Shown here piece by piece: positions 32,583 to 42,896 of a stretch of 64,000 nucleotides of DNA. Position 1 is the first letter of the stretch, and each line of letters opens with the position of its first letter. The DNA is from Bicyclus anynana (Eukaryota; Arthropoda; Insecta; Lepidoptera; Nymphalidae). The stretch spans positions 12,915,107 to 12,979,106 of the forward strand of contig NC_069087.1 of NCBI RefSeq assembly GCF_947172395.1. Direction: 5' to 3'. Made by a program: the position numbers and the translations under genes. The notes under the pieces are model-generated. The model ran no database searches. It was not told the DNA's origin and was given only the letters and a program-made list of their open reading frames with translations.

Positions 32583-33790
32583 GTCTCCTTCAAATTAATA
32601 ATTTGCCTGAATTTGATAACTCTATCGAGAGTTATGAAATCCATACATATAATCCATACAATAATAGTTTCAATGAAAATGATGAAATCCGGATACCCAT
32701 TCACCAGCAAGATATTTATGTGCTACCATCAGCTAGTTCCATTTACATTGAAGGAAATGTTTCAGTAACTCATAAAGACCAGGCAGGTAAAGTTGAAAAA
32801 AAGAGCGTTGATTTCAGTAATAATGCTTTCGCATTTCTTTTACAAGACATCCGATATGAAATAAATGGTGTCGAAATTGATCGTGTTAGAAATGCTGGAA
32901 TAACTACAACAATAAAATCTTACATTTCAATGAATAGCGGAGAGAGCAAAGCAGCTGCTGTATGGGGCTGGGGTATAGAAGGATTTAAAAATCAAACTGG
33001 AAGCTTTAACGCTTTGATACCCCTGAATAAGATTTTAGGTTTTGCTGAAGATTATGATAAAATAATAATTAACTGTAAACATGAACTTATACTTAATCGA
33101 GGCAGTACCAATTTAAATAGCATTATCATGAGTAACGATGATATAGTAGATATCAACATTCAGAGAATTCAATGGCGAGTACCTCATATTAAAGTCTCAG
33201 ACCAGCAAAGATTGATGCTCCTGAGGAAATTAGAGAAAGATAATCCTATACAAATAGCGTTTAGAAATTGGGATTTATATGAATATCCATTACTACCAAA
33301 AACTACAAAACATTCATGGGCGGTTAAGACAGCTTCTCAATTAGAAAAACCCAGATATGTTATATTTGGTTTGCAGACTAATAGAAAAAACATTAAAATA
33401 AAAGACAGTACAATATTCGATCATTGTACACTGACCAATGTTACACTATTCTTGAATTCACACTATTATCCCTACGATGCGCTAAATCTCAAGTTTAGTG
33501 ATAATAAATACAGTATATTATACGATATGTACTCAAAGTTTCGTCAGTCGTTTTATAACCTTCCTATCGATCCGTTGCTTGATTTGCATACATTTAAGGA
33601 AAAGGCCCCATTATTTGTCATAGACTGTTCCAGGCAAAATGAAAATTTAAAAACTGGTCCAGTTGATGTTCGTCTAGAAATTGAAACATCTCAGGATATT
33701 CCCAGCAATACCAGCGCTTACTGTTTAATTATAAATGATCGTCTTGTAGAGTATAGACCGCTGAGTAACATAGTACGAAAACTATCATGA
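32579..33790 (+). CDS. Major capsid protein, double jelly-roll (403 aa)
   Basis: Hexon-like protein that would build the icosahedral shell. The C-terminal half has the family signatures QLEKPRYVIFGLQTNRK (254-270), FDHCTLTNVTLFLNS (280-294) and YPYDALNLKFSDNKYSILYD (297-316). The N-terminal half has FAFLLQDIRYEINGVEID (84-101). Length suits a compact double jelly-roll protein of this lineage. Starts at ATG 32579 overlapping the small basic gene and ends in TGA at 33788-33790 inside an ATGA overlap. The frame is intact. Confidence 0.92.
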   Translation: MSLLQINNLPEFDNSIESYEIHTYNPYNNSFNENDEIRIPIHQQDIYVLPSASSIYIEGNVSVTHKDQAGKVEKKSVDFSNNAFAFLLQDIRYEINGVEIDRVRNAGITTTIKSYISMNSGESKAAAVWGWGIEGFKNQTGSFNALIPLNKILGFAEDYDKIIINCKHELILNRGSTNLNSIIMSNDDIVDINIQRIQWRVPHIKVSDQQRLMLLRKLEKDNPIQIAFRNWDLYEYPLLPKTTKHSWAVKTASQLEKPRYVIFGLQTNRKNIKIKDSTIFDHCTLTNVTLFLNSHYYPYDALNLKFSDNKYSILYDMYSKFRQSFYNLPIDPLLDLHTFKEKAPLFVIDCSRQNENLKTGPVDVRLEIETSQDIPSNTSAYCLIINDRLVEYRPLSNIVRKLS

Positions 33791-34236
33791 AAATCATTGT
33801 GGATGTTCAAGGTTTTAAAAATTATGATAATTACTTTCTACCTAAAGAGATTGCTTTAGTGTACAGTGATCGGATTCAAGTTTTTTTAATCAAACCACCA
33901 TATCCCTATGAATGGTTAACAGATACAGAAAAGAAACAGGTTAATTGGCTTGAAAGGAATAGAAAAATATTATGGCATCAGGGATCCATACCTTATGAAA
34001 ACTATAAATCTCATCTAATACCAATTCTAAAAAATCATGATATATATTGCAAAGGCGTTGAAAAGCAGTTATGGCTAAAACTTATAATAAATAATCCTAA
34101 CATACATAATTTAGAAGAGAATGGATGCCCTAGTTTGTTAACATTGTATAAATTGTATGATTCACATTCCGATGTATATAGCTGTATTTATCATCCAACT
34201 ATCTGTGCCCTGAAAAATGTAACTTGTTTAAATTGA
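33787..34236 (+). CDS. VDVQGF-type conserved Polinton protein (149 aa)
   Basis: Last gene of the element, starting in an ATGA overlap with the capsid gene. The N-terminus IIVDVQGFKNYDNYFLPKEI is a signature I associate with uncharacterised insect proteins next to adintovirus-like capsid genes. The alternation of hydrophobic strand and acidic residue recalls an RNase H-like fold, but no catalytic set can be assigned. Further features are KPPYPYEWL (37-45), KGVEKQLWLKL, and a Cys-containing end (CIYHPTICALKNVTCLN). Function unknown. A polyadenylation signal follows 20 bases after the stop. Confidence 0.7.
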   Translation: MKIIVDVQGFKNYDNYFLPKEIALVYSDRIQVFLIKPPYPYEWLTDTEKKQVNWLERNRKILWHQGSIPYENYKSHLIPILKNHDIYCKGVEKQLWLKLIINNPNIHNLEENGCPSLLTLYKLYDSHSDVYSCIYHPTICALKNVTCLN

Positions 34237-34255
34237 CAAAAGATGGTGTATAAAC

Positions 34256-34261
34256 AATAAA
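34256..34261 (+). terminator. Poly(A) signal AATAAA
   Basis: AATAAA 19 bases after the stop of the last plus-strand gene. It is the first such signal after the tightly spaced virion genes and would end a polycistronic transcript. Confidence 0.65.
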
Positions 34262-34262
34262 G

Positions 34263-34630
34263 TGTTTTGATTCATAAAGATGCTTGTTTTATTTATAAGA
34301 ACTATCCATACCTCACCAGCATCATAATTTAGTCAATAAATAATAAATTAAGTATAAATGATTTTAAAATTTAAATGATCTAGCAGACCTTAAAGCTTTC
34401 ACTCGAGTTATTAGAATAAGTAAGTTTTTCATCGACCATGAAATGGCGAAATTTATTAAACTGAATTAAAGTCATTAGCTGGATGGTTATGGCTTCTACA
34501 TCAGCCGATAAAAAACATTGGGGGTTTTGCATCAATCGAGCGAAGCGAGAAGTGATGCAGAACCCCCAATTCTACCCTACTGCCTAGCTATAATATATTT
34601 AATTTGTGTAATACGCAGATACCTTTAAAT
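34263..34630. other. Polinton right flank, end not resolved
   Basis: No coding frame. Contains the hairpin at 34517-34570. The terminal inverted repeat should lie here, but its partner is in or beyond the gap, so no boundary can be drawn. Confidence 0.5.
34517..34570. repeat. 18-bp stem hairpin near Polinton right end
   Basis: Arms ATTGGGGGTTTTGCATCA (34517-34534) and TGATGCAGAACCCCCAAT (34553-34570) pair at 17 of 18 positions. The 18-base loop contains CGAGCGAAGCGAGA. CTAG follows at 34584-34587. It could be a terminus-associated hairpin or the 3' end of an unrelated element. Confidence 0.75.
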
Positions 34631-34925
34631 CGTGATAGCCCAGTAAATATGACCTCTGCCTTCGATTAAGCGCGTGTAGGTTCGAATCCGGTCCGACAAA
34701 TCAATTCAGTTGTGTGCATTTTAAGTAATTAAATATCACGTGAAACTCCTCAAATGGTGAAGGAAAACATCGTGAGAAAACCTGCATACATGAGAATTTT
34801 CTCAATTCTCTACATGTGTGAAGTCTGCCAATGCGCATTGAGCCAGCATAGTGGGCTATTGACCCCTCCCATTCTGAGAGGAGAGTCGTGCTCAACAGTG
34901 AGCCGAATATGGGTTGCTAATGAAG
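34631..34925 (+). repeat. SINE-A copy, diverged
   Basis: From CGTGATAGCCCAGTAAATAT through GGTTCGAATCCGGTCCG to GAGCCGAATATGGGTTG. Has many substitutions and an altered box B flank. Confidence 0.85.
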
Positions 34926-35157
34926 AATACGAATTCTGCACAGGCTTACCTTTAACACGCATTAGATAAAACAGCTACAGTAGGTACAAGCCAATGGGAT
35001 ATTAATAATCTACGTTAACAGAAAAATCCAAGAAGTACGAATCTGACTCGTCCATCTAGGGTTCCGTACAAAGTAGGTACTTTATATTTGCTTAATTTCG
35101 ATAAAAGATACTAATGAGCCTACTACTACCTAATTAAGGCTATCCTTAATTACCTTT

Positions 35158-35285
35158 GTAGTTTAATAGCTCAACGGTAAAGCGGCCAAATTCATCACCG
35201 AGGGGTGGTGGTTCGATCCCCGCCCGCTCGACTATTCTCGTACCCTAATACAGGCTTTCTCGATTAGTCGGAGAGAAATAGGAAA
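35158..35285 (+). repeat. SINE-C copy
   Basis: GTTTAATAGCTCAACGGTAA as box-A-like head, GGTTCGATCCCCGCCCGCT, then CTCGTACCCTAATACAGGC. Confidence 0.7.
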
Positions 35286-35974
35286 AAAATAAAAGAAAAT
35301 ATTCTTTTTTCAAAGAAAAAAAAGGTAATTTTATAAGTTTAAACATGTCGTTAAAAAAATTAGAGTTTCACGCGAACAGAGTTGACTGCATCTGCTATTC
35401 TATTACTAGTTCTGGAAATAAAAATATGCATTAGGTTTTAGAGATTTCAAGTTCAACTTTTCCTATTACATTTAAACAAAACAGAATTACGCCCGTCATG
35501 GTATTGTTAGTGACCATTGTCGGGTTGAGCCCGCTACGCCTTTTATTTTAGCATAACTCTGTTATTGAGAGCTTTCAGTTTGAATGGCATGCGATTTGTG
35601 ACAAGCGTTTTCTGTATTTCGCTCAAAAATGATATTTATTTTCACGATCGTATCTCGGGCACACTTGTAAAAAGATTTTTTAGCGAGAGTAAAGGGACCG
35701 TGGGCTTTTTAATGGAAAACGATTTTTACCAGTTTTAAACCTTCAGCAAGCTTTTAGGTTTTTAATTGAAATAGACATAGTCAAGCTCATATACCTTTGT
35801 AAAATTAAATCTAACGCAATGTATCAACAGTTATAGAATTAACTATGCCATAGCCATGAAGTATTTTTATATCTATGAAGTATGAAAACTATGCTAGTCA
35901 TCCCATCCTACGTGGTCAACTCATACATACATATAAAAGGGTTTGAACAACACAGTCAAACAAGATATCTATAC
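35286..35974. other. No gene seen
   Basis: Unrecognised AT-rich sequence. No persuasive frame or repeat structure. Confidence 0.5.
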
Positions 35975-36083
35975 TCTATACTAATAAAAGAAGCTGAAGA
36001 GTTTGATTGTTTGTATGTTTGTTTGTTAGTTTGATTGAACGCGCTAATCTCAGGAACTACTGGTCCGATTTGAAAAATTCTTT
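35975..36083 (+). mobile_element. Helitron 5' half, cut by a SINE
   Basis: Starts TCTATACTAATAAAAGAAGC, the 5' TC end of this Helitron family, and runs to GATTTGAAAAATTCTTT, where reverse SINE-A sequence begins. The Helitron 3' half is missing. Confidence 0.75.
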
Positions 36084-36325
36084 ATCAACCCATATTCGGG
36101 TTAGGCCAATAGGCCACCACTCTGGCCCAATGCGGATTGGCAGACTTCACACACGCAGAGAATTAAGAAAATTCTCTTGTGTGGTGCGGGTTTCCTCACG
36201 ATGTTTTCCTCCTTCACCGTTCGAGCCACGTGATATTTAATTTTTTTAAATGCACATGACTGAAAAGTTGGAGATGCATGCACGGGACTGGATACTAACC
36301 CACACTCTCCGGAATCGGATTTCAG
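36084..36325 (-). repeat. SINE-A copy, lacking part of the head
   Basis: From ATCAACCCATATTCGGGTTA to ACTCTCCGGAATCGGA on the plus strand, joined to the broken Helitron. Confidence 0.8.
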
Positions 36326-36783
36326 ACTATTATTATATTATTATAAAAATAGTAATTTTTTTAAACATAGCTAAATATTTCCTTTTCCCCTCCAACTATA
36401 ATATAGCGAAGATACAAATAGTCCAACGGACAGAGAATAAAAAATACTGTTGTGATATTGAAAATTCCAAGAATCACTTACATAAAAGAAGACTTCATGA
36501 ATAGTGTTTAGTTTATACGATTAGTTTACTTTCCAATATTCTTCAGCGCGCAAAGGGTCGACGTAATAGAAAAATTTTCTCTCCCGATCTGATTTTTCCC
36601 CCGTATAATTTTCCCTTTCATACTAGGTAATATTGTTGAAATGGAACAAGTCAGGTGCGAAGATAAAGTGTAAATTACGAGAAGACATCGACTTTTATAC
36701 GAATAATGAAAAACCGTCACCATTATTGCTGAGGGGCGGGATTGTTATAATAATTTTATGAACACTTTCAGTGTTATTAGTTA
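36326..36783. other. No gene seen
   Basis: AT-rich, no recognisable repeat or domain. Confidence 0.5.
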
Positions 36784-36998
36784 CTAGCTGACACCGCGCG
36801 GTTTTACCCGCGTGGTTCCCGTTCGCGTAGGAAAACGGAGACAATATATAGCCTATAGCGTTCCTCGATAAATGGGCTATCTAACACTGAAAAAATTTTT
36901 CAAATCTAACTAGTAGTTCCTGAGATGAGCGCGTTCAATCAAACAAACAGAAAAACAAACAAACTCTTCAGCTTTGTATATTGGTATAAAAGTATAGA
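36784..36998 (-). mobile_element. Short non-autonomous Helitron, complete
   Basis: Minus-oriented: 5' TC at 36998-36997, 3' CTAG at 36784-36787 preceded by the GC hairpin (ACCGCGCGGTTTTACCCGCG on plus). It lies between A and T on the element strand, with no target duplication, as expected for Helitrons. Confidence 0.85.
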
Positions 36999-37075
36999 TG
37001 TAGATTTCTCACATCTTCATAGTTCGCTGACCACTTCTGTAACGTTTATTAAATAATACTAAAACTATAGTATAT

Positions 37076-37301
37076 TCGGAGGGCATTCGGTCCAGGCATG
37101 CACCTTCAACTTTTGTACTATGTGCATTTTAAGAAATTAACAATATTTTTTTCTTTACCGATTGAGGTACAATCGGTGAAGAAAAAATATCGTGAGGAAA
37201 GCTGCTTAGTTATCTGCGTGTGTGATGTCTGCCAATCCGCATTCGGCCAGCGTATTAGCCTAACTTCTCTCATTCTGAGAGGAGACACGGGCTTAACAGC
37301 T
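37076..37301 (+). repeat. SINE-A fragment
   Basis: Lacks the tRNA head and begins near GGTCCAGGCATGCACCTTCA. The body is partly rearranged, and it ends near CATTCTGAGAGGAGACACGG. Confidence 0.75.
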
Positions 37302-37303
37302 TT

Positions 37304-37598
37304 TTTTTTACAAGTTTGACTATGAAACAACATCTTTGATGCAGGATAGAAGCGGGCTAACTTTGTTAGAAGGAGGATGAAAATCAACACCTCTTTACGG
37401 TTTCTACACGACATCATACCGGAACGCTAAATCGCTTGGCGGTACGTCTTCGTCGGTAGGGCGGTAACTAGCCACGGCTGAAGCCTCCCACCAGCCAGAC
37501 CTGGACCAAATAAGAAAATCTCAATCAGCGCACCCGGGGATCGAACGCAGGACCTCCGTCTTCGTCTACCGCGCATACCACTGCGCCACGGAGGCCGT
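37304..37598 (-). repeat. SINE-B, nearly full length
   Basis: Reverse copy abutting the SINE-A fragment. Ends with the tRNA-like head (complement of CTCCGTGGCGCAGTGGTATG), well preserved. Confidence 0.85.
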
Positions 37599-37983
37599 CA
37601 TAGATTTAATAATAATTCAGCGGCAACGCTTGCTTGGTAATCTTCCAGCAAATATCATAAAGACCGGTCAAAATACATTTAATCCAAATCTGTTGACATT
37701 AAACACGCCACAATGCACACAATTACCAAAAAAAATATATGCTCTAAGTTAATTTAATGAATCCTTTTACCTAAAGTAACAATTTTCAGGTGAGATACTC
37801 ATATAATCATACACAAATGCAGAGAACGAAGTCGACAAATGTATTCCACGACACAAATTTTAATTATCTCTAATCACACTCAGGACGAAGCGCCTGTAAT
37901 GACCAGACCTTCGTAATTTTTTTTATAAAAGAATATTTGCCAAATCTTTACAATATGACCAATTGGCCAATATTCCCATTCTC

Positions 37984-38145
37984 CATCATCATAATATCAG
38001 CCGATGGACGTCCACTGCAGGACATATATGCCTTTTGTATATATATCCAAACATCACGATCCTGAGCCGCGTGCATCCAGCGAATCCATGCCAATCGCTT
38101 GATCGGGTCGCCATTCCACCGCCCGATTCCCATTCGCCTTTAGTT
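37984..38145 (-). mobile_element. LINE 3' fragment
   Basis: The minus strand matches the LINE 3' end at 1-239: ATCATCATAATATCAGCCGA at its 3' tail, then TGGACGTCCACTGCAGGACA and GCGAATCCATGCCAATCGCT on plus. Strongly truncated. Confidence 0.8.
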
Positions 38146-38375
38146 AAAGTTAAGTTTAGGAAATAATGTGTAACGGGGTGTGATAAGCCCAGCAGGTTAA
38201 AATCGAACCCATGACCTCTCAGTTTTGCGTTCGACTCCTTTACCATGAAACTATTGTGGGTTGAATTAATTTATTTAATTTAAACTGAAAATATATTAAA
38301 TAATACTCCTACTAATGTTTAATACAGTAGGCAAATATGGATCGTGGTATCTGTTGGACAATTGGAGGTCTGGAC

Positions 38376-38600
38376 CTTAGGTACCTATTCCCAAGGCCAC
38401 CATGGTTCAATCTTCATAAAAGCCTACGTTTACCTCCATTGGCAGAAGCATGGGCTGAAAACTTTCTGCTTTTATAAAATTACAAAAGTCTGGCTACGTC
38501 TGGCTCTCAATTTAATTGTACCGCGTAGCAATATGAGAAGCATTATGTGTAATTATGCTTCCCATATTGCTACGCGGTGCTACGCCGTAGCACAGATGCA
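38376..38600. repeat. Element related to the 42235-42671 TIR family, with hairpin
   Basis: GCATGGGCTGAAAACTTTC and TTTTATAAAATTACAAAAGT resemble the right arm at 42620-42671. It runs into a strong hairpin: ACCGCGTAGCAATATGAGAA (38520-) pairs with the arm at 38555-38578 over 23 of 24 positions with an 11-base loop. Confidence 0.6.
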
Positions 38601-38883
38601 CGGACAATGAATAATGCGCGTAGCTAACAACGGCAAACATGCGTATGAGTAGACAGTAAAATATTAGTCACTTCTCGTGTAGATTTTGGACCTTGGAGAT
38701 AAATTGCCTAGAGACATGAGAGCCTGAACCAAGCCTTTGATTGAAGAGTTTGTTTTCAAACTATTCTGAGAGTATGTCTTTCATTTGTAATCGAATAGTG
38801 TTTTAGTTTTAATACAAATTGTAACTTAAACCAAATAAACAAATTATTAAGAATCAAACGACGTCGAAATCAAACGATTTCGA

Positions 38884-39200
38884 CAGCCTCCGTGGCGCAG
38901 TGGTATGCGCGGTGGCTTTACAAAACAGAGGTCCTGGATTCGATCCCTGGCTGGGCAGATTGAGATTTCCTTAATTAGAAGGTCTGGCTGGTGAGAGGCT
39001 TCGGCCGTAGCTAGTTACCCTGCCGGCAAAGACGTACCACCAAGCGAATTAGCGTTCCGGTACGATGCCGTGTAGAAACCGAAAGGGGATTTTCGTCCTC
39101 CTCCTAACAAGTTTGCCCGCTTCCATCTTAGATTGCATCCTCACTTACCATCAGGTGAGATTTTAGTCAAGGGCTAACTTGTAGAGAATAAAAAAAAAAT
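38884..39200 (+). repeat. SINE-B, full length
   Basis: Head GCCTCCGTGGCGCAGTGGTA, box B GGATTCGATCCCTGG, complete body and tail GGGCTAACTTGTAGAGAATA followed by A-rich sequence. Confidence 0.9.
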
Positions 39201-40272
39201 TAAAAAAAACTAAAAAGACACGCAATTAGCAATCAACGATAAACATGGCAGCTCAAATCGTTTTTTATTTCAAATGGCACCGTTTTGTTGTTGGGCGTTA
39301 ACAATCCAATTTAAAACACATTGAATTAAGAAATAGAAATGAAATCTCTTGAAAAGAAGTAGTGCTAAGACTGTGTTATCGAAAAATAAATTTATTCAAA
39401 CGGTAATTGAAAAAAAAATCAACTTTCCGCACGGGTGCAAAAGATCGACTTCGTCTCCTTTGTGATATTTAATTAGTCTTCTTTTCTCATTAGAATTTAA
39501 AATTGCATTTTAAAAGTCTATTGAAATGTTTCTCTTGAATGTTGTATGTTCTATGTATAGAGAAATTTATTTCTTTTGACACTCACAACCACACTTTTTA
39601 GCCTTATTATCCAAGAGACCAGGCCTCCCTACATGACTAGAAGCTTATATCTACACAGCTCCAAGCCTGATGAGTTTAGGGTATTAAAGATTATTTCTGT
39701 AACAATCATTATTAGATAATAATGATTAGGACCTTTACCAACGTTATCGTCTTTTCCGAGGTATGAGGTGTAATTCCACCAACTTTCCAACTCCGTCCGG
39801 AGAATTTTTACTAAAAATTCCTTAAATAAACTAAGGCTTAGTATATTTAGATAATTCGTTTTACAGTAATAATCGTAATATTTAGCCTTATAATAAGCAA
39901 TAGAAAACCTCCTTCAAGAGCATAGAACTCGGAGGAAATTTGGAACTTTAACCTTGGCTATTCCAAGCTTGGTGATAAGCTTAGGGTGATAATTTTTAAT
40001 TCTTTAACGACCATTATCGGCTATTAGTTGGTAACGACGGGTTAATGATACTCTCCCCCCCACAACATAAGGGTGTAACACCACCAACATAAGGCTTTTT
40101 AAGAAGTTCTTGATAAATAGAAAACTTTAATATTTCATAGCCGTACACATGATTCGATTTTTGGACATACTCCAAACAAACCAAAAATCAGCAAACCGGC
40201 AGTTGTAAAAAAGTTTAATAAATTAGTAGATTTTATAGTAATGTGAACTATAAATCTTAACTTTACTCCTTC
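39201..40272. other. No gene; a diverged direct repeat
   Basis: Two segments near 39655-39800 and 39960-40110 share the order TCCAAGC, TTTAGGGT or CTTAGGGT, an ACCATTAT or TCATTAT-type core, and a GGTGTAA-CACCAAC-type end. This suggests an old tandem duplication of about 300 bases. No coding frame. Confidence 0.4.
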
Positions 40273-41242
40273 TATACAGGGTGCTGGGGAGTATTTCCCA
40301 TAACTTCAAGGTGTTGACGAGTCCACTTAGAGGAGCCGAAGTGCCTAACTAATATTATTTTAACTAAAAATAAAAGCTTTTTATGTTTTCATACAAAGTA
40401 ATTCAAATAATTCCGTCTATCCATGTAACACACGCCTTTATCTATCTTTGCATTTTAAAATACGTAAAACTTGTCTACGTCATAATTATAAGGATGTGTA
40501 TAACTGACACATTTTGAGATCTATTTACAAAATAAATATCATTTGCCCCGAAAATATTAATTTTAAAACATGTTCCTTGAACATTTTTAATTCATCATCA
40601 TCATCATATCAGCCGATGGACGTCCACTGCAGGACATAGGCCTTTTGTAGGGACTTCCAAACATCACGATACTGAGCCACCTGCATCCAGCGAATCCCTG
40701 CGACTCGCTTGATGTCGTCAGTCCACCTGGTGGGGGGTTGGCCAACACTGCGCTTACTAGTGCGGGGTCGCCATTCCAGCACTTTGGAACCCCAACGTCC
40801 ATCGGCTCTTCGAACTATGTGCCCCGCCCATTGCCACTTCAGCTTCGCAACTCGTTGAGCTATGTCGGTGACTTTGGTTCTTCTGCGGATCTCCTCATTT
40901 CTGATTCGATCACGCAGAGATACTCCTAACATAGCTCGTTTCATCGCACTCTGTGCCTTCTGTGTGACTCTGAGCCTTCTTATGAGGTCCATAGTTAACG
41001 ACCAAGTCTCGGAACCATAGGTCATCACTGGCAACACGCACTGTTCGAAGACTTTTGTCTTCAGGCACTGAGGAATTTCGGACGAAAAGATGTCGCGAAG
41101 CTTCCCGAATGCAGCCCAGCCGAGTTGGATTCGACGGTTCACTTCTTTCTCGAAATTGGACCTACCTAACTGGATCATTTTTAATTAATTTTCGATAAAG
41201 GAACCCCAGATATATGGGAAATAATCCACAGCACCCTGTATA
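40273..41242. mobile_element. Mariner-like MITE interrupted by a LINE
   Basis: Ends TATACAGGGTGCTGGGGAGT and its complement ending CAGCACCCTGTATA. Same family as 14301-14689. The LINE at 40593-41175 sits inside it. Confidence 0.8.
40593..41175 (-). mobile_element. 5'-truncated LINE, intact C-terminal domain
   Basis: The minus strand is open for 189 residues and gives the best view of this LINE's C-terminus: SETWSLTMDLIRRLRVTQKA, RTKVTDIAQRVAKLKWQWAG, RRADGRWGSKV and PPTRWTDDIKRVAG. The 3' end is a CATCATCATC tail at 40593. The 11-bp target duplication CATTTTTAATT is at 40582-40592 and 41176-41186. The open frame and clear duplication suggest a recent insertion. No reverse transcriptase core is present. 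Confidence 0.92.
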
Positions 41243-42234
41243 ATTTATGAACTTCACACATTATATATGGAAAACAGTTTTGTAAAAGTTACACGAGATA
41301 CATGTCCGGTATTGATCTTCCCACAAACACAGTTCGCGCTGAACTGCACTTAACCCCGATGTCTCATTTGTAGCTTCCTAAGCACAAACACTTGTAACGG
41401 TCTATTTTAAAATGTCTTGACTTGTCACTATTCACAAGCCTATAAGATGTTCGACAAAGTATCGTTTGCTTAACGATGGCAAGTAAAGATGCAGTCTATA
41501 AAGGGACCATCCATGAACTTGGAAAGTAGAAGACTTGTACCTCTTGTTTTGAGGTTTTTGTGATATTTTAAATATATACTCAGGATGTATTACGTCTCTG
41601 AGACGCAGAATCCAACCACACTGCACTCAAGGAAGATCTCACTCAAAAAAGATCCGAATTTAACAAGAGAGGTTCTTAGAGAGTCGTCGACAGCGTTCAT
41701 TTAGCAATAGGACTTTGGCTCTAGCAGAGGTTGCACTCGCTTAATAAACGCTATTATAGTCCAATGGCCTACAGCAAATACTCAATCGGTAAATATTCAA
41801 TCAGAAATTATAACAATATTTCGCGGTACAGGAAATCTTCTAATAATAGACGCATCTTACAATAACATCATTGTACTAAAAAAAACAGTAAGATATGCCT
41901 ACATAGCGACGTATAATAAATACCAGATGAAAGAGAAACAAAATAACAGTTGTCATACTGTTATTAGAAAGAGATGAATATAGATTTCTTTGCCAGCGAG
42001 CGACAGGCAATTGCTCTTCATTTGCCAAAACGGAGCGCTAACAACGTATTACACCTATAAAAACAAACTTTAGGCATCAGCCCGGTTTAATAACAGAATA
42101 GATAAGCAAAAATTAGCGATGAACCTCATTTACTTCCTCGCAGTATCTAGGCTCATTTATCCAGGCGTTATAATTAACAAAGACGATCGCTCTTCAGCAG
42201 TCACTTTGTCTTGTAGACTAAGAGCCCGTTAACC
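41243..42234. other. No gene seen
   Basis: Unique AT-rich sequence with no recognised repeat or convincing frame. Confidence 0.5.
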
Positions 42235-42671
42235 CCAGACCTTCGACATTTTATAAAAGCTGAAAATTGTCAGCTCATGCTCTTACCATAAGTAAGTACG
42301 GTAGCTAATTATGGAGTTTGGACTGTGGTGGCTTTGGGAAGAAGTAGCTTTTAAGGATCCCGGCCCTCAACCGTCTAAGTATATAGTGTAATTTTTTTAT
42401 GTTTTTCTCGGCATAATATGAGAAATTGTATTCCCTGTCGCCAGTCACTTAGCTTCGCAGCAACCCTTCGAAAAACACTATTTAATTTGAAAGTATAAGG
42501 GCCTCTAGCGAAGGGTTGCCATGAAGACAAGTGTATGCCTTTCTGGATCCTTGAAACCTGCTATCTCCCAAAACCACCCCGGCCCAAGCTCCATAGTTGG
42601 TTACGGTACTCATCTATAGTAGGAGCATGAGCTGACAAACTTTCACCTTTTATAAAATGACGAAGGTCTGG
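42235..42671. mobile_element. Long-TIR element, 437 bp
   Basis: Ends are CCAGACCTTCG and CGAAGGTCTGG. Pairing continues inward for about 100 bases with some mismatches (TTTTATAAAAGCTGAAAATT against the arm ending TTTCACCTTTTATAAAATG; GTCAGCTCATGCTC against GAGCATGAGCTGAC). No coding capacity. Confidence 0.75.
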
Positions 42672-42856
42672 CTGTCGCTGGATCTCCGTATATTGCCTCG
42701 CGTGCTAGATCCCTATTAATTTTTCCACGTTCATTAACTGTTCAGGCTCATCATCTATGCTATCTGGCACATTACTGGTAAAGAACTTTCATACACTTTT
42801 GTGATTATTTTCCAAGGAACATTTAGTTTTATGCAGATGTTATTTACCTTCAAAAG

Positions 42857-42896
42857 CCACATAGTTTATTGATACGTAAATCAATAAACTATGTGG
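42857..42896. repeat. Perfect 17-bp hairpin
   Basis: CCACATAGTTTATTGAT (42857-42873) and its exact complement (42880-42896) around a 6-base loop. Pairing extends a few bases outward with one mismatch. Confidence 0.85.

Larger units (their letters stand above)
25098..34262 (+). mobile_element. Maverick/Polinton element, adintovirus-like, left end missing
   Basis: A single 9.2-kb block with the hallmark set of Polintons: protein-primed-type family B DNA polymerase, DDE integrase with chromodomain, packaging ATPase, adenain-like protease, penton and double jelly-roll major capsid protein. All genes but one lie on the plus strand. The gene set matches the group described as adintoviruses in animal genomes. 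Terminal inverted repeats and the 6-bp target duplication expected for Polintons could not be found: the left end is hidden and the right end is uncertain between 34262 and about 34620. Not duplicated within the window. Confidence 0.93.
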
